Positions 11,961 through 20,996 are shown, counted from the first letter of the stretch. The stretch is DNA of 57,361 bases from Mesorhizobium sp. ES1-4 (GCF_020164745.1 NZ_JAIUGV010000026.1:1-57361); one strand, 5' to 3'. A program made the numbers and translations. The notes: generated by a model from the letters alone, not told the origin.

Positions 11961-12016
11961 GCCCTTCTCCCTGTATATACGGGGAGAAGGGCCGGCAGGC
12001 GGATGAGGGGCGGCGC
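11961..12016 (-). repeat. Dispersed intergenic repeat, copy B, with terminator hairpin
   Basis: This is the reverse-orientation copy of the element at 2229-2280. GCCCTTCTCCC (11961-11971) pairs with GGGAGAAGGGC (11982-11992), and the 20 bases at 11991-12010 are the exact reverse complement of 2234-2253. It sits between the convergent ends of the LysR and DHFR-like genes, where it can terminate both. Confidence 0.8.
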
Positions 12017-12043
12017 AGACGTTCAAGGCAAAAGCCCAATCTG

Positions 12044-12694
12044 CTACTTCCAGTTCTTGCGTCGCTCCAGTTCGGCGTCTGACGGCTTCCCCTCCACGAA
12101 GGAGCCGGTCTTGATCTCACCGCCGCGTTCATAAGTCGCCATGATGACGCCGGTGGTCGACGTCAGTGACTTGGTGAGCTTGAAGGCGGCGGGCAGCGCG
12201 TTGTCGCCGAACAGGCGCTTGCCCTTGCCCAGCAGCAGCGGAAAGGTCATCAGCCGGATCTCGTCGATCAGCCCGTTGGCGAGCAGCGTCTGGATCAGAT
12301 CGCCCGATCCCTGGATCAGCAGGTCGGGTCCGTCTTCCTGCTTGAGCTGGCCGAGCCTGGCTACGATATCGGGCCCAAGCCACTCGCTGTTCTGCCAGGT
12401 CAACGAATCCGGACGATGGGTGGCCACATATTTGGTCGCCGGGTTGAAGGCGTCGCCGATCGGATCCTTCTGATACGGCCAGTACGCCGCGAAGATGTCG
12501 TAGGTCCTGCGGCCGAGCAGCAGCGCAAAGGGTCTGGAGAACAATTCATCCATGGCCGTGCCCGCCACCTCGTCAAAGTAGTGGAAGGTCCAGCCACCGA
12601 ACTCGAAGCCGCCGACCGGATCCTCCTCCGGCCCGCCCGGCGCCTGCATGACGCCGTCGAGGCTGACGAACGTCGCGGCGATGATCTTTCTCAT
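12044..12694 (-). CDS. Dihydrofolate reductase-like (RibD C-terminal domain) protein
   Basis: A 216-residue protein of the DHFR-fold family that includes YyaP and the RibD C-terminal domain. Characteristic parts are the start MRKIIAATFVSLDGVMQAPGG, LLLGRRTYDIFAAYWP in the middle and LLIQGSGDLIQTLLANGLIDEIRL for the cofactor side. Members probably use NADPH to reduce an unknown substrate; this is not FolA. The start at 12694 follows the family pattern, with an upstream frame extension rejected. Its 3' end converges on the LysR gene across a terminator repeat. A PCMT-like gene lies 87 bases upstream on the same strand and may share its transcript. Confidence 0.85.
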   Translation of the reverse strand: MRKIIAATFVSLDGVMQAPGGPEEDPVGGFEFGGWTFHYFDEVAGTAMDELFSRPFALLLGRRTYDIFAAYWPYQKDPIGDAFNPATKYVATHRPDSLTWQNSEWLGPDIVARLGQLKQEDGPDLLIQGSGDLIQTLLANGLIDEIRLMTFPLLLGKGKRLFGDNALPAAFKLTKSLTSTTGVIMATYERGGEIKTGSFVEGKPSDAELERRKNWK

Positions 12695-12781
12695 GGGGTG
12701 CTCCTGTTTTGTTCGTCCGCACCGTCGCGGCCGGACTTCAGCCCAAGGACGGGCGACCGGTCGCCCGTCCGACACGGCATG

Positions 12782-13651
12782 TCAGATTTTTGGGCCAGGC
12801 CTGGAAGTGTCAACCTCGGAGGTCGCATCGAGGTGGCGCGACGAAAACCAGACATCGCCCAGGACTGCCGTTGCGGTGCGGTCGGGCGGCCTGTCCTCGA
12901 TCAGCCAGATCGAGCGGCTGCGTGCGGCCTGGTCGCGGGTCGGGATCTTCGCGGCGGGGTCCACGGTCGAGGCGCCGACGCAAGGGATGAACCAGGACCG
13001 CATGAAGGGGTCGCACGCGAAACCTTTTTCGGTGCGGGTGACAATGACTGCGAACGGGACGCTCTCGGCCGGGCGCCAGGGAAAGATCATGCGGCCGCCC
13101 GGGCGCAGCGCCTTCAGCCAGGCGGCCGGAGGTGCGACGACGCCTGCATTGACGTAGATGATGTCGGATGGCGGCAGGGGCGACGTGACGGCGTCGCCAT
13201 GAACGACGGCGACGTTGCCGTAGGCTTCAAGATTTTTTCGCGCACGGCCGGCCAGGTCTTTGTCGAGCTCGAAAGCGGTGACGGTTCCGCCGGGCAGAAC
13301 CAGATTGGCCAGCAGCGCCGTGTAATAACCGCTGCCGGCGCCGATATGGGTGACAGACTCGCCGGGCTTCGGCGCGATTTTCCCGATCCACATGGCGTGC
13401 AGAAAGGGCTCGCCATTGTTGATGCCCTTGTCCGCATCGAGCGCTACCAGCACGTTCTGGTAGAGGTGGACCGGATCGGCGCTCGGCGTCGTTATCTGGC
13501 CTTTCCCGGCGACGATCGTCCATGGCCCGGGGCCGAGGAAGGCCTCGCGCGGCACGCTGGCGAAAACTTCTTCCAGGCGCGGGTCCGGTGAGGCCGCGTT
13601 GGCCGCCATCAGCCTTGCGTAGAACTCCCTGGCGTCTTCGATATTGGTCAT
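12782..13651 (-). CDS. PCMT-like (protein-L-isoaspartate) methyltransferase
   Basis: A 289-residue class I SAM-dependent methyltransferase with PCMT features. An N-terminal helical part includes VPREAFLGPGPW. The SAM motif I is VTHIGAGSGYYTALLA (about residues 100-115), and the acidic motif II is TAFELDKDLAGRARKNL. PCMT repairs isoaspartate in aged proteins. This protein is longer than the usual roughly 215 residues, with an extra C-terminal stretch, so it may act on another target. The chain ends near the DHFR-like gene. mntH begins 49 bases beyond its start codon side on the same strand. Confidence 0.8.
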   Translation of the reverse strand: MTNIEDAREFYARLMAANAASPDPRLEEVFASVPREAFLGPGPWTIVAGKGQITTPSADPVHLYQNVLVALDADKGINNGEPFLHAMWIGKIAPKPGESVTHIGAGSGYYTALLANLVLPGGTVTAFELDKDLAGRARKNLEAYGNVAVVHGDAVTSPLPPSDIIYVNAGVVAPPAAWLKALRPGGRMIFPWRPAESVPFAVIVTRTEKGFACDPFMRSWFIPCVGASTVDPAAKIPTRDQAARSRSIWLIEDRPPDRTATAVLGDVWFSSRHLDATSEVDTSRPGPKI

Positions 13652-13700
13652 GACGCCCCGGAAGATAGCGCGACCCGGCGCCCTGGGTATGCCCCGGTCT

Positions 13701-15065
13701 TCACCCCATCCCGGACATGGTATCGTAGAGCAGCTTGAAATTGAGCACCAGAATTACCGCCGCGACGACCCAGGCCAATGCCGCCACACCGCGCGGAATG
13801 GCGAGGTTGCCCATCTTCTTCTTGTCGGAGACGAACTGCACCAGCGGGATGACCGCGAAAGGCAGTTGCATGGACAACACCACCTGGCTGAAGACCAGCA
13901 ACTGACCGGTGCCCTTCTCGCCATAGAGCGCGGTGACGGCCACCACCGGAATGATGGCCAGGCCGCGCGTCAAAAGGCGCCGTGCCCAGTTGGGTATGCG
14001 AAGCCGAAGGAACCCTTCCATGATGATCTGGCCGGCGAGCGTTGCCGTCACCGTCGAGTTGAGGCCCGAGGCCAACAGTGCCACGGCAAACAGGATCGAG
14101 GCGATGCCCAGGCCAAGCAGCGGCGACAGCAGCTTGAAAGCCTGGTCGATCTCGGCGACGTCCTGGTGGCCGGTATCGTGGAAGGCGACCACCGCCACGA
14201 TCAGGATGGCGGCGTTGACGAACAGCGCCAGCATAAGGGCAATGGTGGAGTCCGTCGTCGCCCATTTGATGGCATCGCGTTTTCCCGCCTCGGTGCGCTC
14301 ATAGGCGCGGGTCTGCACGATCGAGGAATGCAAATAGAGATTATGCGGCATCACCGTGGCGCCGATGATGCCGATGGCGATGTAGAGCATCGCCGGGTTG
14401 GTGACGATCTCGGAGGACGGCACGAACATCGAATGCAGGATCGAGCCGGCCGGCGGAGCAGCCACGAAGATCTGGATGGCGAAGCAGCTGAAGATGATGA
14501 TCAGAAGCGCGACGACGAAGGCTTCGAGATAGCGGAACCCCTTGTTCATCAAGAGCAGCACGAGGAAAGCGTCGAGCGCGGTCAGCATGGCGCCGCCGAT
14601 CAGCGGAATGCCGAACAGGAGCTGCAGTGCGATCGCGGTGCCGATGACCTCGGCGAGGTCACAGGCGATGATGGCGAGCTCGCAGGCGATCCACAGCACG
14701 AAGTTGACTGGACGCGGATAGTAGGCGCGGCAGGCCTGGGCGAGGTCGCGGCCGGTGGCGATGCCAAGCCGGGCGGCCAGCGCCTGCAGCAGGATCGCCA
14801 TCAGGTTGGACAGCATGATGATGAACAAAAGCGTGTAGCCGAACTGCGCCCCGCCGGCGAGATCGGTCGCCCAGTTGCCCGGGTCCATATAGCCGACCGA
14901 GACCATGTAGCCGGGCCCCATGAAGGCGAACAGCCGGCGGAACCACACGCCCGACGTCGGCACGGCGATGGTGGAGTTGACCTCGCGCAGGCTGGGCTGG
15001 TCCTCCTCGTCCCGCTTGGCGAACCCCCATGCCGGTCGGGTGGCTGTGGCTTCTGCTTCTAACAT
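13701..15065 (-). CDS. mntH: Nramp-family manganese/divalent metal transporter
   Basis: A 454-residue inner-membrane transporter of the Nramp/MntH family that imports Mn2+ with protons. It carries the metal-binding DPGNWATDL on the first helix (about residues 61-69) and MPHNLYLHSS on helix 6, plus the family's GEKGTGQLLVFSQVVLSMQLPFAV segment near the end. The start MLEAEATATR at 15065 is preferred over the upstream start at 15110. Upstream lies a 19-base imperfect palindrome (15123-15141), a candidate manganese-responsive operator. A DtxR-type MntR is encoded at 17098, beyond a flavoprotein gene, which supports manganese as the substrate. Confidence 0.93.
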   Translation of the reverse strand: MLEAEATATRPAWGFAKRDEEDQPSLREVNSTIAVPTSGVWFRRLFAFMGPGYMVSVGYMDPGNWATDLAGGAQFGYTLLFIIMLSNLMAILLQALAARLGIATGRDLAQACRAYYPRPVNFVLWIACELAIIACDLAEVIGTAIALQLLFGIPLIGGAMLTALDAFLVLLLMNKGFRYLEAFVVALLIIIFSCFAIQIFVAAPPAGSILHSMFVPSSEIVTNPAMLYIAIGIIGATVMPHNLYLHSSIVQTRAYERTEAGKRDAIKWATTDSTIALMLALFVNAAILIVAVVAFHDTGHQDVAEIDQAFKLLSPLLGLGIASILFAVALLASGLNSTVTATLAGQIIMEGFLRLRIPNWARRLLTRGLAIIPVVAVTALYGEKGTGQLLVFSQVVLSMQLPFAVIPLVQFVSDKKKMGNLAIPRGVAALAWVVAAVILVLNFKLLYDTMSGMG

Positions 15066-15122
15066 GAAAGGGCTTCCGGACTTATGGAGGATGTCTATAA
15101 GGTATGCCATGGCTCAACATTA

Positions 15123-15141
15123 TGCAATAGGCTATATTTCA
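15123..15141. promoter_or_regulatory. Candidate manganese-responsive operator
   Basis: TGCAATA (15123-15129) and TATTTCA (15135-15141) form an inverted repeat with one mismatch around GGCTA. It lies about 60 bases upstream of the mntH start in an AT-rich stretch. That it binds MntR or Mur is inference from position only. Confidence 0.35.
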
Positions 15142-15293
15142 TTGTCGCTGCTTTCCATCCCGCATTTGCCGGGGATGGCAACAAGCAATCCGAGCCGCGG
15201 ATTGCCTGGCATCGGAGGATTTCAGGTCGGTTCACCTTGAAAACTGAATCCGCTTCAAAATCAGAGAGAGCATGACTTCATCCGAAGGCCACT

Positions 15294-16838
15294 TCACGCT
15301 TCCGCATCATGGGGCGCGCTTCCGACAGAAAACCCTCTATCGCTGCAATAGCGGTCGAGCGTATCGACCGAAGCCGTGGGATCGGCGAGCGCCACATAGG
15401 TGTCGGGCCGCAGGAGATAGAGCGCGTTGCGGGCAAGGCCAGCCTCTTCATAGGCAGGCCGCCACTCGAAGACGTTCAGCGGAACCCGATGGCGCTCGCA
15501 CCATGACCTGACGTCCTCGCTGGCGACGCCGTAGATGTGGACCTGCCATTGCATGGCGGAAAGCGACGCAAAATTGTCCGATCCGCCGACCGGGGCCCAG
15601 GGCAACCGCTCGCCGCCGTGTACGCCTCCCGCCGAGCCCTGGCTGACGGGGCTTTCGCGGTAGTTGAGGGTGATCTGCGAAACGGTGCGGAAGATGAATT
15701 CGCGAACCCGGTCGATGCTGAGAATGCTGGGCACGACGATCGGGGCGATCCGCGTGCGAACGAGGTCGGCGATGCGCCCGTCGGCGGTGACGAAGGTGAA
15801 GACGCGATCGGTGGTGGCGACGAGGCGCTTGGCGAATGCGATGCGCTCGATCTCATAGCTGTCGAGCAGGGCGTCGGGCGCCCGCGCAGCGAGCACAAAA
15901 GACAGTTTCCATGCAAGATTGATCGCGTCCCCGATCCCGGTGTTCATCCCCTGTCCGCCGACCGGACTGTGAATGTGCGCCGCATCGCCCAAGAGAAATA
16001 CGCGGCCCTTGCGGAATTGGCCGGCGACGCGGTGGTGAACGTGATAGGTCGAAAACCAGTTCACCTTTTCGATCTTGATCTTGAGGTTTTTGATCGCCTG
16101 GCTGCTGACGTCGTCGAATGTCAGTGTGTCGGCCTGATCCGCGCGCTGATCCCGGACCGTGCCGATCAGCCGGGCGCGGCGCGTGTCCGCCAAGGGAAAG
16201 ATCGCCAGGAAGTCGGCTTCGTCGAGATCGACATGCAATTCGCCATTGATCGGTTCACCCGATGCCTCGACATCGGCGACGTAGAAAAGCTCGCGATAGG
16301 TGCCGCCGGGAAAACCGGCCGATATCGTCTCGCGCACCAGCGAATGCGCGCCGTCACAACCCGCCAGGTAGCTGAACTCGGCGGTTTCCTCGCCATGCTC
16401 GCCCCGCAGGCGGGCGACAATGCGGTCGCCATGGTCGGTGAAGCCTTGCAATTCTGTCTGTCGCTCGACGGTGACGCCCAATTGTCCGAGCCGTTCGACC
16501 AGAAGGCGTTCGTGCTCGTCCTGCGGAAAGATTTGCAAAAACGAATAGGGCGACAGATCCTCCCCGATCGTTGCGAACGGTATGCGCGCCTCAGCTTTCC
16601 CCCGCACCCACAAATTGGCGGCGCGAACCTTGTGGCCGCGCGCGATCACGGCATCGGCCAGATCGAGTTGACGGTAGAGTTCAAGTGTGCGCGCGGCTAC
16701 GGCCAGGGCGCGCGACGTTGTGCCCGGCTCGCCGGTCTTGTCGATGATGCGGACGCCAACCCCCAGCTTGGTGAGCCAAAGCGCCAATACCAGCCCGGTC
16801 GGGCCGGCGCCTACGATCAGGACGTCACTGCGGGTCAT
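15294..16838 (-). CDS. FAD-dependent aromatic-type monooxygenase
   Basis: A 514-residue group A flavoprotein monooxygenase of the PHBH/pentachlorophenol 4-monooxygenase type. The N-terminal FAD loop is VLIVGAGPTGLVLALWL (GxGxxG), the second flavin motif is GCDGAHSLVRE (about residues 158-168), and GRVFLLGDAAHIHSPVGGQG is the third (GD motif). A C-terminal thioredoxin-like region follows, usual for this subfamily. Such enzymes hydroxylate aromatic substrates with NAD(P)H and oxygen. The substrate is unknown. It lies between mntH and mntR with no obvious manganese role, so it may be an unrelated insert. Confidence 0.87.
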   Translation of the reverse strand: MTRSDVLIVGAGPTGLVLALWLTKLGVGVRIIDKTGEPGTTSRALAVAARTLELYRQLDLADAVIARGHKVRAANLWVRGKAEARIPFATIGEDLSPYSFLQIFPQDEHERLLVERLGQLGVTVERQTELQGFTDHGDRIVARLRGEHGEETAEFSYLAGCDGAHSLVRETISAGFPGGTYRELFYVADVEASGEPINGELHVDLDEADFLAIFPLADTRRARLIGTVRDQRADQADTLTFDDVSSQAIKNLKIKIEKVNWFSTYHVHHRVAGQFRKGRVFLLGDAAHIHSPVGGQGMNTGIGDAINLAWKLSFVLAARAPDALLDSYEIERIAFAKRLVATTDRVFTFVTADGRIADLVRTRIAPIVVPSILSIDRVREFIFRTVSQITLNYRESPVSQGSAGGVHGGERLPWAPVGGSDNFASLSAMQWQVHIYGVASEDVRSWCERHRVPLNVFEWRPAYEEAGLARNALYLLRPDTYVALADPTASVDTLDRYCSDRGFSVGSAPHDAEA

Positions 16839-17097
16839 GTTTTTCTCCTGGCGATGATTGCAGTCGGGCGTTTGAGATCAGCAACACCGCAGATATGGCC
16901 GCGGGAGTCGCCGACAATGCCACCGGATCAGTTTCCGCCGTTTCATCGCGGGCCAGGCTGACGACCGAGGGAACGTCGTCCCAAAGCGCGTCGACCCGCT
17001 TGCCGATCGACAAACAAGCCTCCAAATAAACGGCCTGAAGAATCAGAGCCCATGCTATAAAAGCAGCGACGGCTAAACTTCCGAGGAGGAGCGCGCA

Positions 17098-17547
17098 TTG
17101 GCGCTGAAGAACAGACCGGTCCCGCGTGAGCCGTTGCTCGACGCCGATGTCCACTCGGAAGGGTTCCGGCAGACACGCGAAGCGCGCCGCAGCGCTCTGG
17201 TCGAGGATTATGTCGAACTGATCGCGGACCTGATCGAGGACGGCAACGAGGCGCGTCAGGTCGACATCGCCGCGCGGCTCGGCGTTGCCCAGCCGACGGT
17301 GGCCAAGATGCTGACCAGGCTTTGCGCCGACGGTCTGGTGTCGCGAAAACCTTATCGCGGTGTGTTCCTCACCGAAGCCGGCCGCAAGGTCGCGGAGGAA
17401 AGCCGCATTCGCCACCAGACGGTGGAGGCCTTCCTGCGTTCGCTCGGCGTCAGTGCCGAGACGGCGCGCATCGACGCCGAGGGCATAGAGCACCATGTCA
17501 GTGCCGAGACGCTCGAGGCGTTTCGCAAGGCGATGACGCTGCGCTGA
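17098..17547 (+). CDS. mntR: DtxR-family manganese transport regulator MntR
   Basis: A 149-residue DtxR-family iron/manganese regulator. The HTH covers about residues 35-80 (EDYVELIADLIEDGNEARQVDIAARLGVAQPTVAKMLTRL), followed by a wing (VSRKPYRGVFLTEAGRKVAEES) and the dimer/metal domain (HQTVEAFLRSLGVSAETARIDAEGIEHHVS). The segment AEGIEHHVS holds the usual metal ligands (E and H side chains). The only plausible start is TTG 17098, preceded by GAGGAGGAG at about 17081-17089. With Mn2+ bound it should repress mntH, which lies about 2 kb away on the other strand. Confidence 0.9.
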   Translation: MALKNRPVPREPLLDADVHSEGFRQTREARRSALVEDYVELIADLIEDGNEARQVDIAARLGVAQPTVAKMLTRLCADGLVSRKPYRGVFLTEAGRKVAEESRIRHQTVEAFLRSLGVSAETARIDAEGIEHHVSAETLEAFRKAMTLR

Positions 17548-17650
17548 GCCTGGTGGGGCGACTTCCTCGGGCGGACCAGCGAGCGGAACCGGCTGACCAC
17601 ACCGCACGTTGCTTCCGAGATCGCGCGATTGTCGCGCCAGGGAGAAGACG

Positions 17651-17839
17651 ATGGGCGTCGAACAAGCACCGACCGCGAAGGGCAAGCAGGCGGCGAAGGG
17701 ATTGAAGCAGGCTGCGGCCAGAGATGAGCGCAAGACGGAAGCCGAGACAGGCCACCCCTTGAAGAAGGGAGCGGAGCGGTTCGAGGAACGTTCGAAAAGC
17801 TCCGACGGCAAGAGCGCCGACGCTAAGCAAAAAGACTGA
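17651..17839 (+). CDS. Small charged hypothetical protein
   Basis: A 62-residue protein rich in Lys, Ala, Glu and Gln (MGVEQAPTAKGKQAAKGLK at the start, GKSADAKQKD at the end). There are no hydrophobic segments, no cysteines and no recognisable domain. The GGAGAAG ribosome site at 17640-17646 gives a good start. Such short charged proteins are common in rhizobia, often of unknown role; a stress or nucleic-acid-binding role is only a guess. It lies 103 bases after mntR on the same strand. I do not recognise a family with certainty. Confidence 0.6.
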   Translation: MGVEQAPTAKGKQAAKGLKQAAARDERKTEAETGHPLKKGAERFEERSKSSDGKSADAKQKD

Positions 17840-17969
17840 GCACTCTGCTGTTACGGCTGTACCAGCCGCGCGGGTGGAGACCAAGTGGCTTATGATGGCT
17901 GGGTAGCGCTATCTGGACAGCGAGTCCTAGGAGTCGCATCCTCTTCTTGGGAGAAGGGGAAGGCTTGCA

Positions 17970-18437
17970 ATGACCAGCGAAGTCAGGGCTATTCCAGTTT
18001 ACACTGCCAAGGATTATCCTCGTATCCGCCAGCTTGTCGGCGCCGATGACATGCCGGCGACTTGGGAAGAGCGGCATACAGATTTTGAAGCTTCCAAGGC
18101 GGAGAGACTCCATCGACGCGACTTCACCCACGCCAAAGTCCTCGTCAGGCCTGGCAAATTCAAAGCGTGGCTAGACGAAAAATCACTCTCGGCCTCAGAG
18201 CATGCGAGACAGATCTACGCTCAGGAGCGCCTGGATTCAAAGCGGGCAAGGGAGGAAGGGCGCCGCGAGTTGGAGCAAATGCTAATCGTCTCACAACGGC
18301 AACTGCTATCCTATTATCGGCCGCCACCGCCACGCGTGGTGCACCACGAGCCCTTCCCCAAAGGCCCGATCGGCTTGATCTATGCGGCCATAGGCGGCTT
18401 GTCCCTCGCGTGGCTGGCTCATCGTTGGCTTGGTTGA
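17970..18437 (+). CDS. Hypothetical protein with C-terminal membrane anchor
   Basis: A 155-residue protein of unknown function. A charged N-terminal region (RIRQLVGADDMPATWEERHT) is followed by a helix-rich middle (about 80-115, EHARQIYAQERLDSKRAREE), a proline stretch (YYRPPPPRVV) and one hydrophobic segment at the end (GPIGLIYAAIGGLSLAWLAH). This suggests a cytoplasmic domain tethered to the inner membrane. The ATG 17970 follows a strong GGGAGAAGGGGAAGG site. No family is recognised. Neighbours do not indicate a pathway. Confidence 0.65.
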   Translation: MTSEVRAIPVYTAKDYPRIRQLVGADDMPATWEERHTDFEASKAERLHRRDFTHAKVLVRPGKFKAWLDEKSLSASEHARQIYAQERLDSKRAREEGRRELEQMLIVSQRQLLSYYRPPPPRVVHHEPFPKGPIGLIYAAIGGLSLAWLAHRWLG

Positions 18438-18599
18438 ACAGTCCCGCATGCGATCTCGTGACGCGCCGGCTAGTTTGCCGATTTCAAACTGATGCACTAC
18501 CGAAAAATGCTGTGACTTGGAGCAACCATTGCGATAATTGTTTGTTGGGTTGAGCCGGCCTTGCCGGAGCAATGAAAGTTTGCAGCGCGAGGAGTTGCC

Positions 18600-19529
18600 A
18601 TGCTCTGGAGAGGCCGTCGTCAGAGTGACAACATCGAGGATGACCGCAGCGACGGCGGTGGTGGCGGGATCGGTGGTGGCGGTGGCCAGTTCCGCATCCC
18701 TATCGGTGGCCGCGCCGGTGGCGGCGGCAGCATATTCCTCGTCATCCTGGTGGTGTTGGCCGGCTGGTATTTCGGCTTCGATCCCTCTGCGATCCTGGGC
18801 GGTGGCGACGGCGGCCTGCTGCCGGGCGGTGGTGGCCAGATCACAGACAACAGCGGCGGTGGCCAGGATAGCAGCACAGGTGCGCCGGCCAATGACGAGA
18901 TGAAGCAGTTCGTCGCCACCGTGCTCGCCGAGACCGAGGACACCTGGACCGGCATCTTCAAGTCGCAAGGCCTGACCTATGAGGATCCCAAGCTGGTGCT
19001 GTTTTCCGGCCAGGTCCGCTCGGCCTGCGGTTTTGCTTCCGCCGCGGCCGGCCCGTTCTATTGTCCGGGCGACCACAAGGTCTATCTCGACATGACCTTC
19101 TTCCAGCAGCTCGACCAGCAGTTCGGTGCTTCCGGCGAGTTCGCCCGTGCCTATGTCATCGCGCATGAGGTCGGCCACCATGTGCAGAACCTCACCGGCA
19201 TCATGGGCAAGTTCAACCAGATGCGCCAGGGCATGAGCGAAGCCGATGCCAACCAGCTGTCGGTGCGCATCGAGTTGCAGGCCGACTGCTTCGCCGGCGT
19301 GTGGGCCCACTATACCGCGCAGAAGGGCATATTGGAGCAGGGCGACTTCGAAAGCGCGCTCAACGCCGCCAAGCAAATCGGCGACGACACGCTGCAGAAG
19401 AAGATGCAGGGCTATGTCGTGCCGGAAAGCTTCAACCACGGCACGTCGCAGCAGCGGCAAACCTGGCTGGCGCGCGGCTACAAGAACGGCAAGCTGTCGG
19501 ACTGCAACACGATGAGCGGCCCGCTCTAA
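18600..19529 (+). CDS. YpfJ-type neutral zinc metallopeptidase
   Basis: A 309-residue membrane-anchored peptidase of the YpfJ/zinc_peptidase family. A glycine-rich N-terminal part (about 15-45) precedes one membrane segment (SIFLVILVVLAGWYFGF, about 44-60). The catalytic HEVGH lies at residues 189-193, and ELQADCFAGVWAHY later supplies further ligands. The bulk faces the periplasm by inference. The substrate is unknown; the family is conserved in proteobacteria. The stop is followed after about 20 bases by a perfect 10-bp hairpin (CCTGACGGCG / CGCCGTCAGG, 19551-19574). The gene stands alone between a hypothetical and an MFS gene on the same strand. Confidence 0.9.
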   Translation: MLWRGRRQSDNIEDDRSDGGGGGIGGGGGQFRIPIGGRAGGGGSIFLVILVVLAGWYFGFDPSAILGGGDGGLLPGGGGQITDNSGGGQDSSTGAPANDEMKQFVATVLAETEDTWTGIFKSQGLTYEDPKLVLFSGQVRSACGFASAAAGPFYCPGDHKVYLDMTFFQQLDQQFGASGEFARAYVIAHEVGHHVQNLTGIMGKFNQMRQGMSEADANQLSVRIELQADCFAGVWAHYTAQKGILEQGDFESALNAAKQIGDDTLQKKMQGYVVPESFNHGTSQQRQTWLARGYKNGKLSDCNTMSGPL

Positions 19530-19550
19530 GCGATCGTTTTCGGACAAAGA

Positions 19551-19574
19551 CCTGACGGCGAAGACGCCGTCAGG
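19551..19574. terminator. Hairpin after the zinc peptidase gene
   Basis: CCTGACGGCG (19551-19560) and CGCCGTCAGG (19565-19574) form a perfect 10-bp stem with an AAGA loop, 21 bases after the stop codon. There is no T-run behind it, so termination would be weak or Rho-assisted. Confidence 0.6.
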
Positions 19575-19610
19575 GGATGTCAGGATCAAAGCTTCCCGCC
19601 TGTTCCCTCA

Positions 19611-19639
19611 TTGTTCCTTTTCGCGGCCTCGCCTATAAG
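19611..19639 (+). promoter_or_regulatory. Candidate promoter for the Tet-type MFS gene
   Basis: TTGTTC (19611-19616) and TATAAG (19634-19639) are separated by 17 bases, close to the sigma-70 pattern. The MFS start codon is 46 bases downstream of the -10. Confidence 0.4.
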
Positions 19640-19685
19640 GTGCGTCCGCCCGCGCCCCAAGGCGGCCAGAGGAGCTTGACCCGTC

Positions 19686-20951
19686 ATGATCGATCCCAAA
19701 ACCGCCAGGCGGGGCCTTGCGCTGGTTTTCACCACGCTGCTGCTCGACATCATCGGCTTCGGCATGATCATGCCGGTGCTGCCGGCCTTTCTCAGGGAGT
19801 TGACCGGCGTCGGCATCAGCGAAGCGGCGATCGAGGGCGGCTGGCTGTTCTTCGTCTACGCGGCCATGCAGTTCTTCTTCGCGCCGATCATGGGCGGCTT
19901 GAGCGACCGGTTCGGCCGGCGGCCGATCCTGCTCGCTTCGGTGCTGACGTTCTCCATCGACAATCTGATCTGCGCCATCGCCTGGTCCTATCCGATGCTG
20001 TTCATCGGGCGCGTCCTGGCCGGCATTTCGGGCGCCAGCTACTCGACGACATCGGCCTTCATCGCCGACATTTCGAACGACGATAACCGGGCGAAGAATT
20101 TCGGCCTGCTCGGCATCGCCTTCGGCGTCGGCTTCGTCATTGGGCCGGTGCTGGGCGGATTGCTCGGCACGTTCGGACCGCGCGTGCCGTTCTTTTTCGC
20201 CGCCGGGCTGGCCTTCGTGAACTTCACGATCGCGATGGTGTTCCTGCCGGAGACGCTAGATGAAAAACATCGCCGCCGCTTCGAGTGGAAACGCGCCAAT
20301 CCGGTCGGCACGCTCCTGCAGATGCGCCAGTATCAGGGCATCGGCTGGATCGGGCTGGTCTTCTTCCTGATGACGCTTGGCCACATGATGTATCCGGCGG
20401 TGTGGTCGTTCGTTTCCAACTACCGCTATGGCTGGAGCGAGCAGCAGATCGGCTTCTCGCTCGGCGCCTTCGGCCTGTGCGGCGCGATCATCATGGGCAC
20501 GGTGCTGCCGCGCGTCATCCGCAGGCTCGGCGAGTGGAGAACGGCGGTCATCGGCCTCACATTCACGGCGGCCAGCGCCTTCGGCTATGCCTTCGCCTCG
20601 CAAGGCTGGATGATCTACGCCGTGATCGTGGTCGGCTGCCTGGAAGCGCTGGCCGATCCGCCGCTCAGAAGCCTCGCAGCCGCCAAGGTGCCGCCATCGG
20701 CACAGGGCGAGTTGCAGGGCGCGATGACCTCGATCTTCTCGATCACGTCGATCGTCACGCCGCTGCTCTACACCGCGATCTTTTCCTGGTTCACCGGGCC
20801 AAGCGCGCCCGTCACCTTCGGCGGCGCACCCTACCTGGTCGGCGCGTGCTTCCTGGTGCTGGCGGTTGTCGTCTTCGTCACCAAGGTGGCGAGACCGGCG
20901 GCGGTGAGGACAGTCGCGGCCGAGGTCGCGGAAGATGGAGCGCAGGTGTGA
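19686..20951 (+). CDS. TetA-like MFS drug efflux pump
   Basis: A 421-residue MFS exporter of the TetA/TCR group (DHA1). Motif A is clear in GGLSDRFGRRPILLAS between helices 2 and 3, and the start TTLLLDIIGFGMIMPVLPAFL is typical of tetracycline-type pumps. GISGASYSTTSAFIADIS matches the family's helix 4-5 segment. About 12 hydrophobic segments are present. Chromosomal members of this type are common in rhizobia and need not confer tetracycline resistance; the substrate is unknown. No TetR regulator is adjacent, and a sigma-70-like promoter lies just upstream. A perfect 9-bp hairpin (20968-20976 / 20988-20996) sits just after the stop. Confidence 0.88.
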   Translation: MIDPKTARRGLALVFTTLLLDIIGFGMIMPVLPAFLRELTGVGISEAAIEGGWLFFVYAAMQFFFAPIMGGLSDRFGRRPILLASVLTFSIDNLICAIAWSYPMLFIGRVLAGISGASYSTTSAFIADISNDDNRAKNFGLLGIAFGVGFVIGPVLGGLLGTFGPRVPFFFAAGLAFVNFTIAMVFLPETLDEKHRRRFEWKRANPVGTLLQMRQYQGIGWIGLVFFLMTLGHMMYPAVWSFVSNYRYGWSEQQIGFSLGAFGLCGAIIMGTVLPRVIRRLGEWRTAVIGLTFTAASAFGYAFASQGWMIYAVIVVGCLEALADPPLRSLAAAKVPPSAQGELQGAMTSIFSITSIVTPLLYTAIFSWFTGPSAPVTFGGAPYLVGACFLVLAVVVFVTKVARPAAVRTVAAEVAEDGAQV

Positions 20952-20967
20952 CCCATCACAGCCGCAT

Positions 20968-20996
20968 CATGCCGACCAAATGAGGGCGTCGGCATG
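20968..20996. terminator. Hairpin after the Tet-type MFS gene
   Basis: CATGCCGAC (20968-20976) and GTCGGCATG (20988-20996) form a perfect 9-bp stem, 17 bases past the MFS stop. There is no T-run. Confidence 0.5.

Noticed and set aside
16825..17097. A minus-strand frame upstream of the flavin monooxygenase, reading toward its start with hydrophobic segments (AVAAFIAWALILQAVYLEACLS)
   Set aside because: It overlaps the monooxygenase start by 14 bases, has no good start codon and its upstream part is antisense to mntR; it could be a small membrane protein but evidence is too thin.
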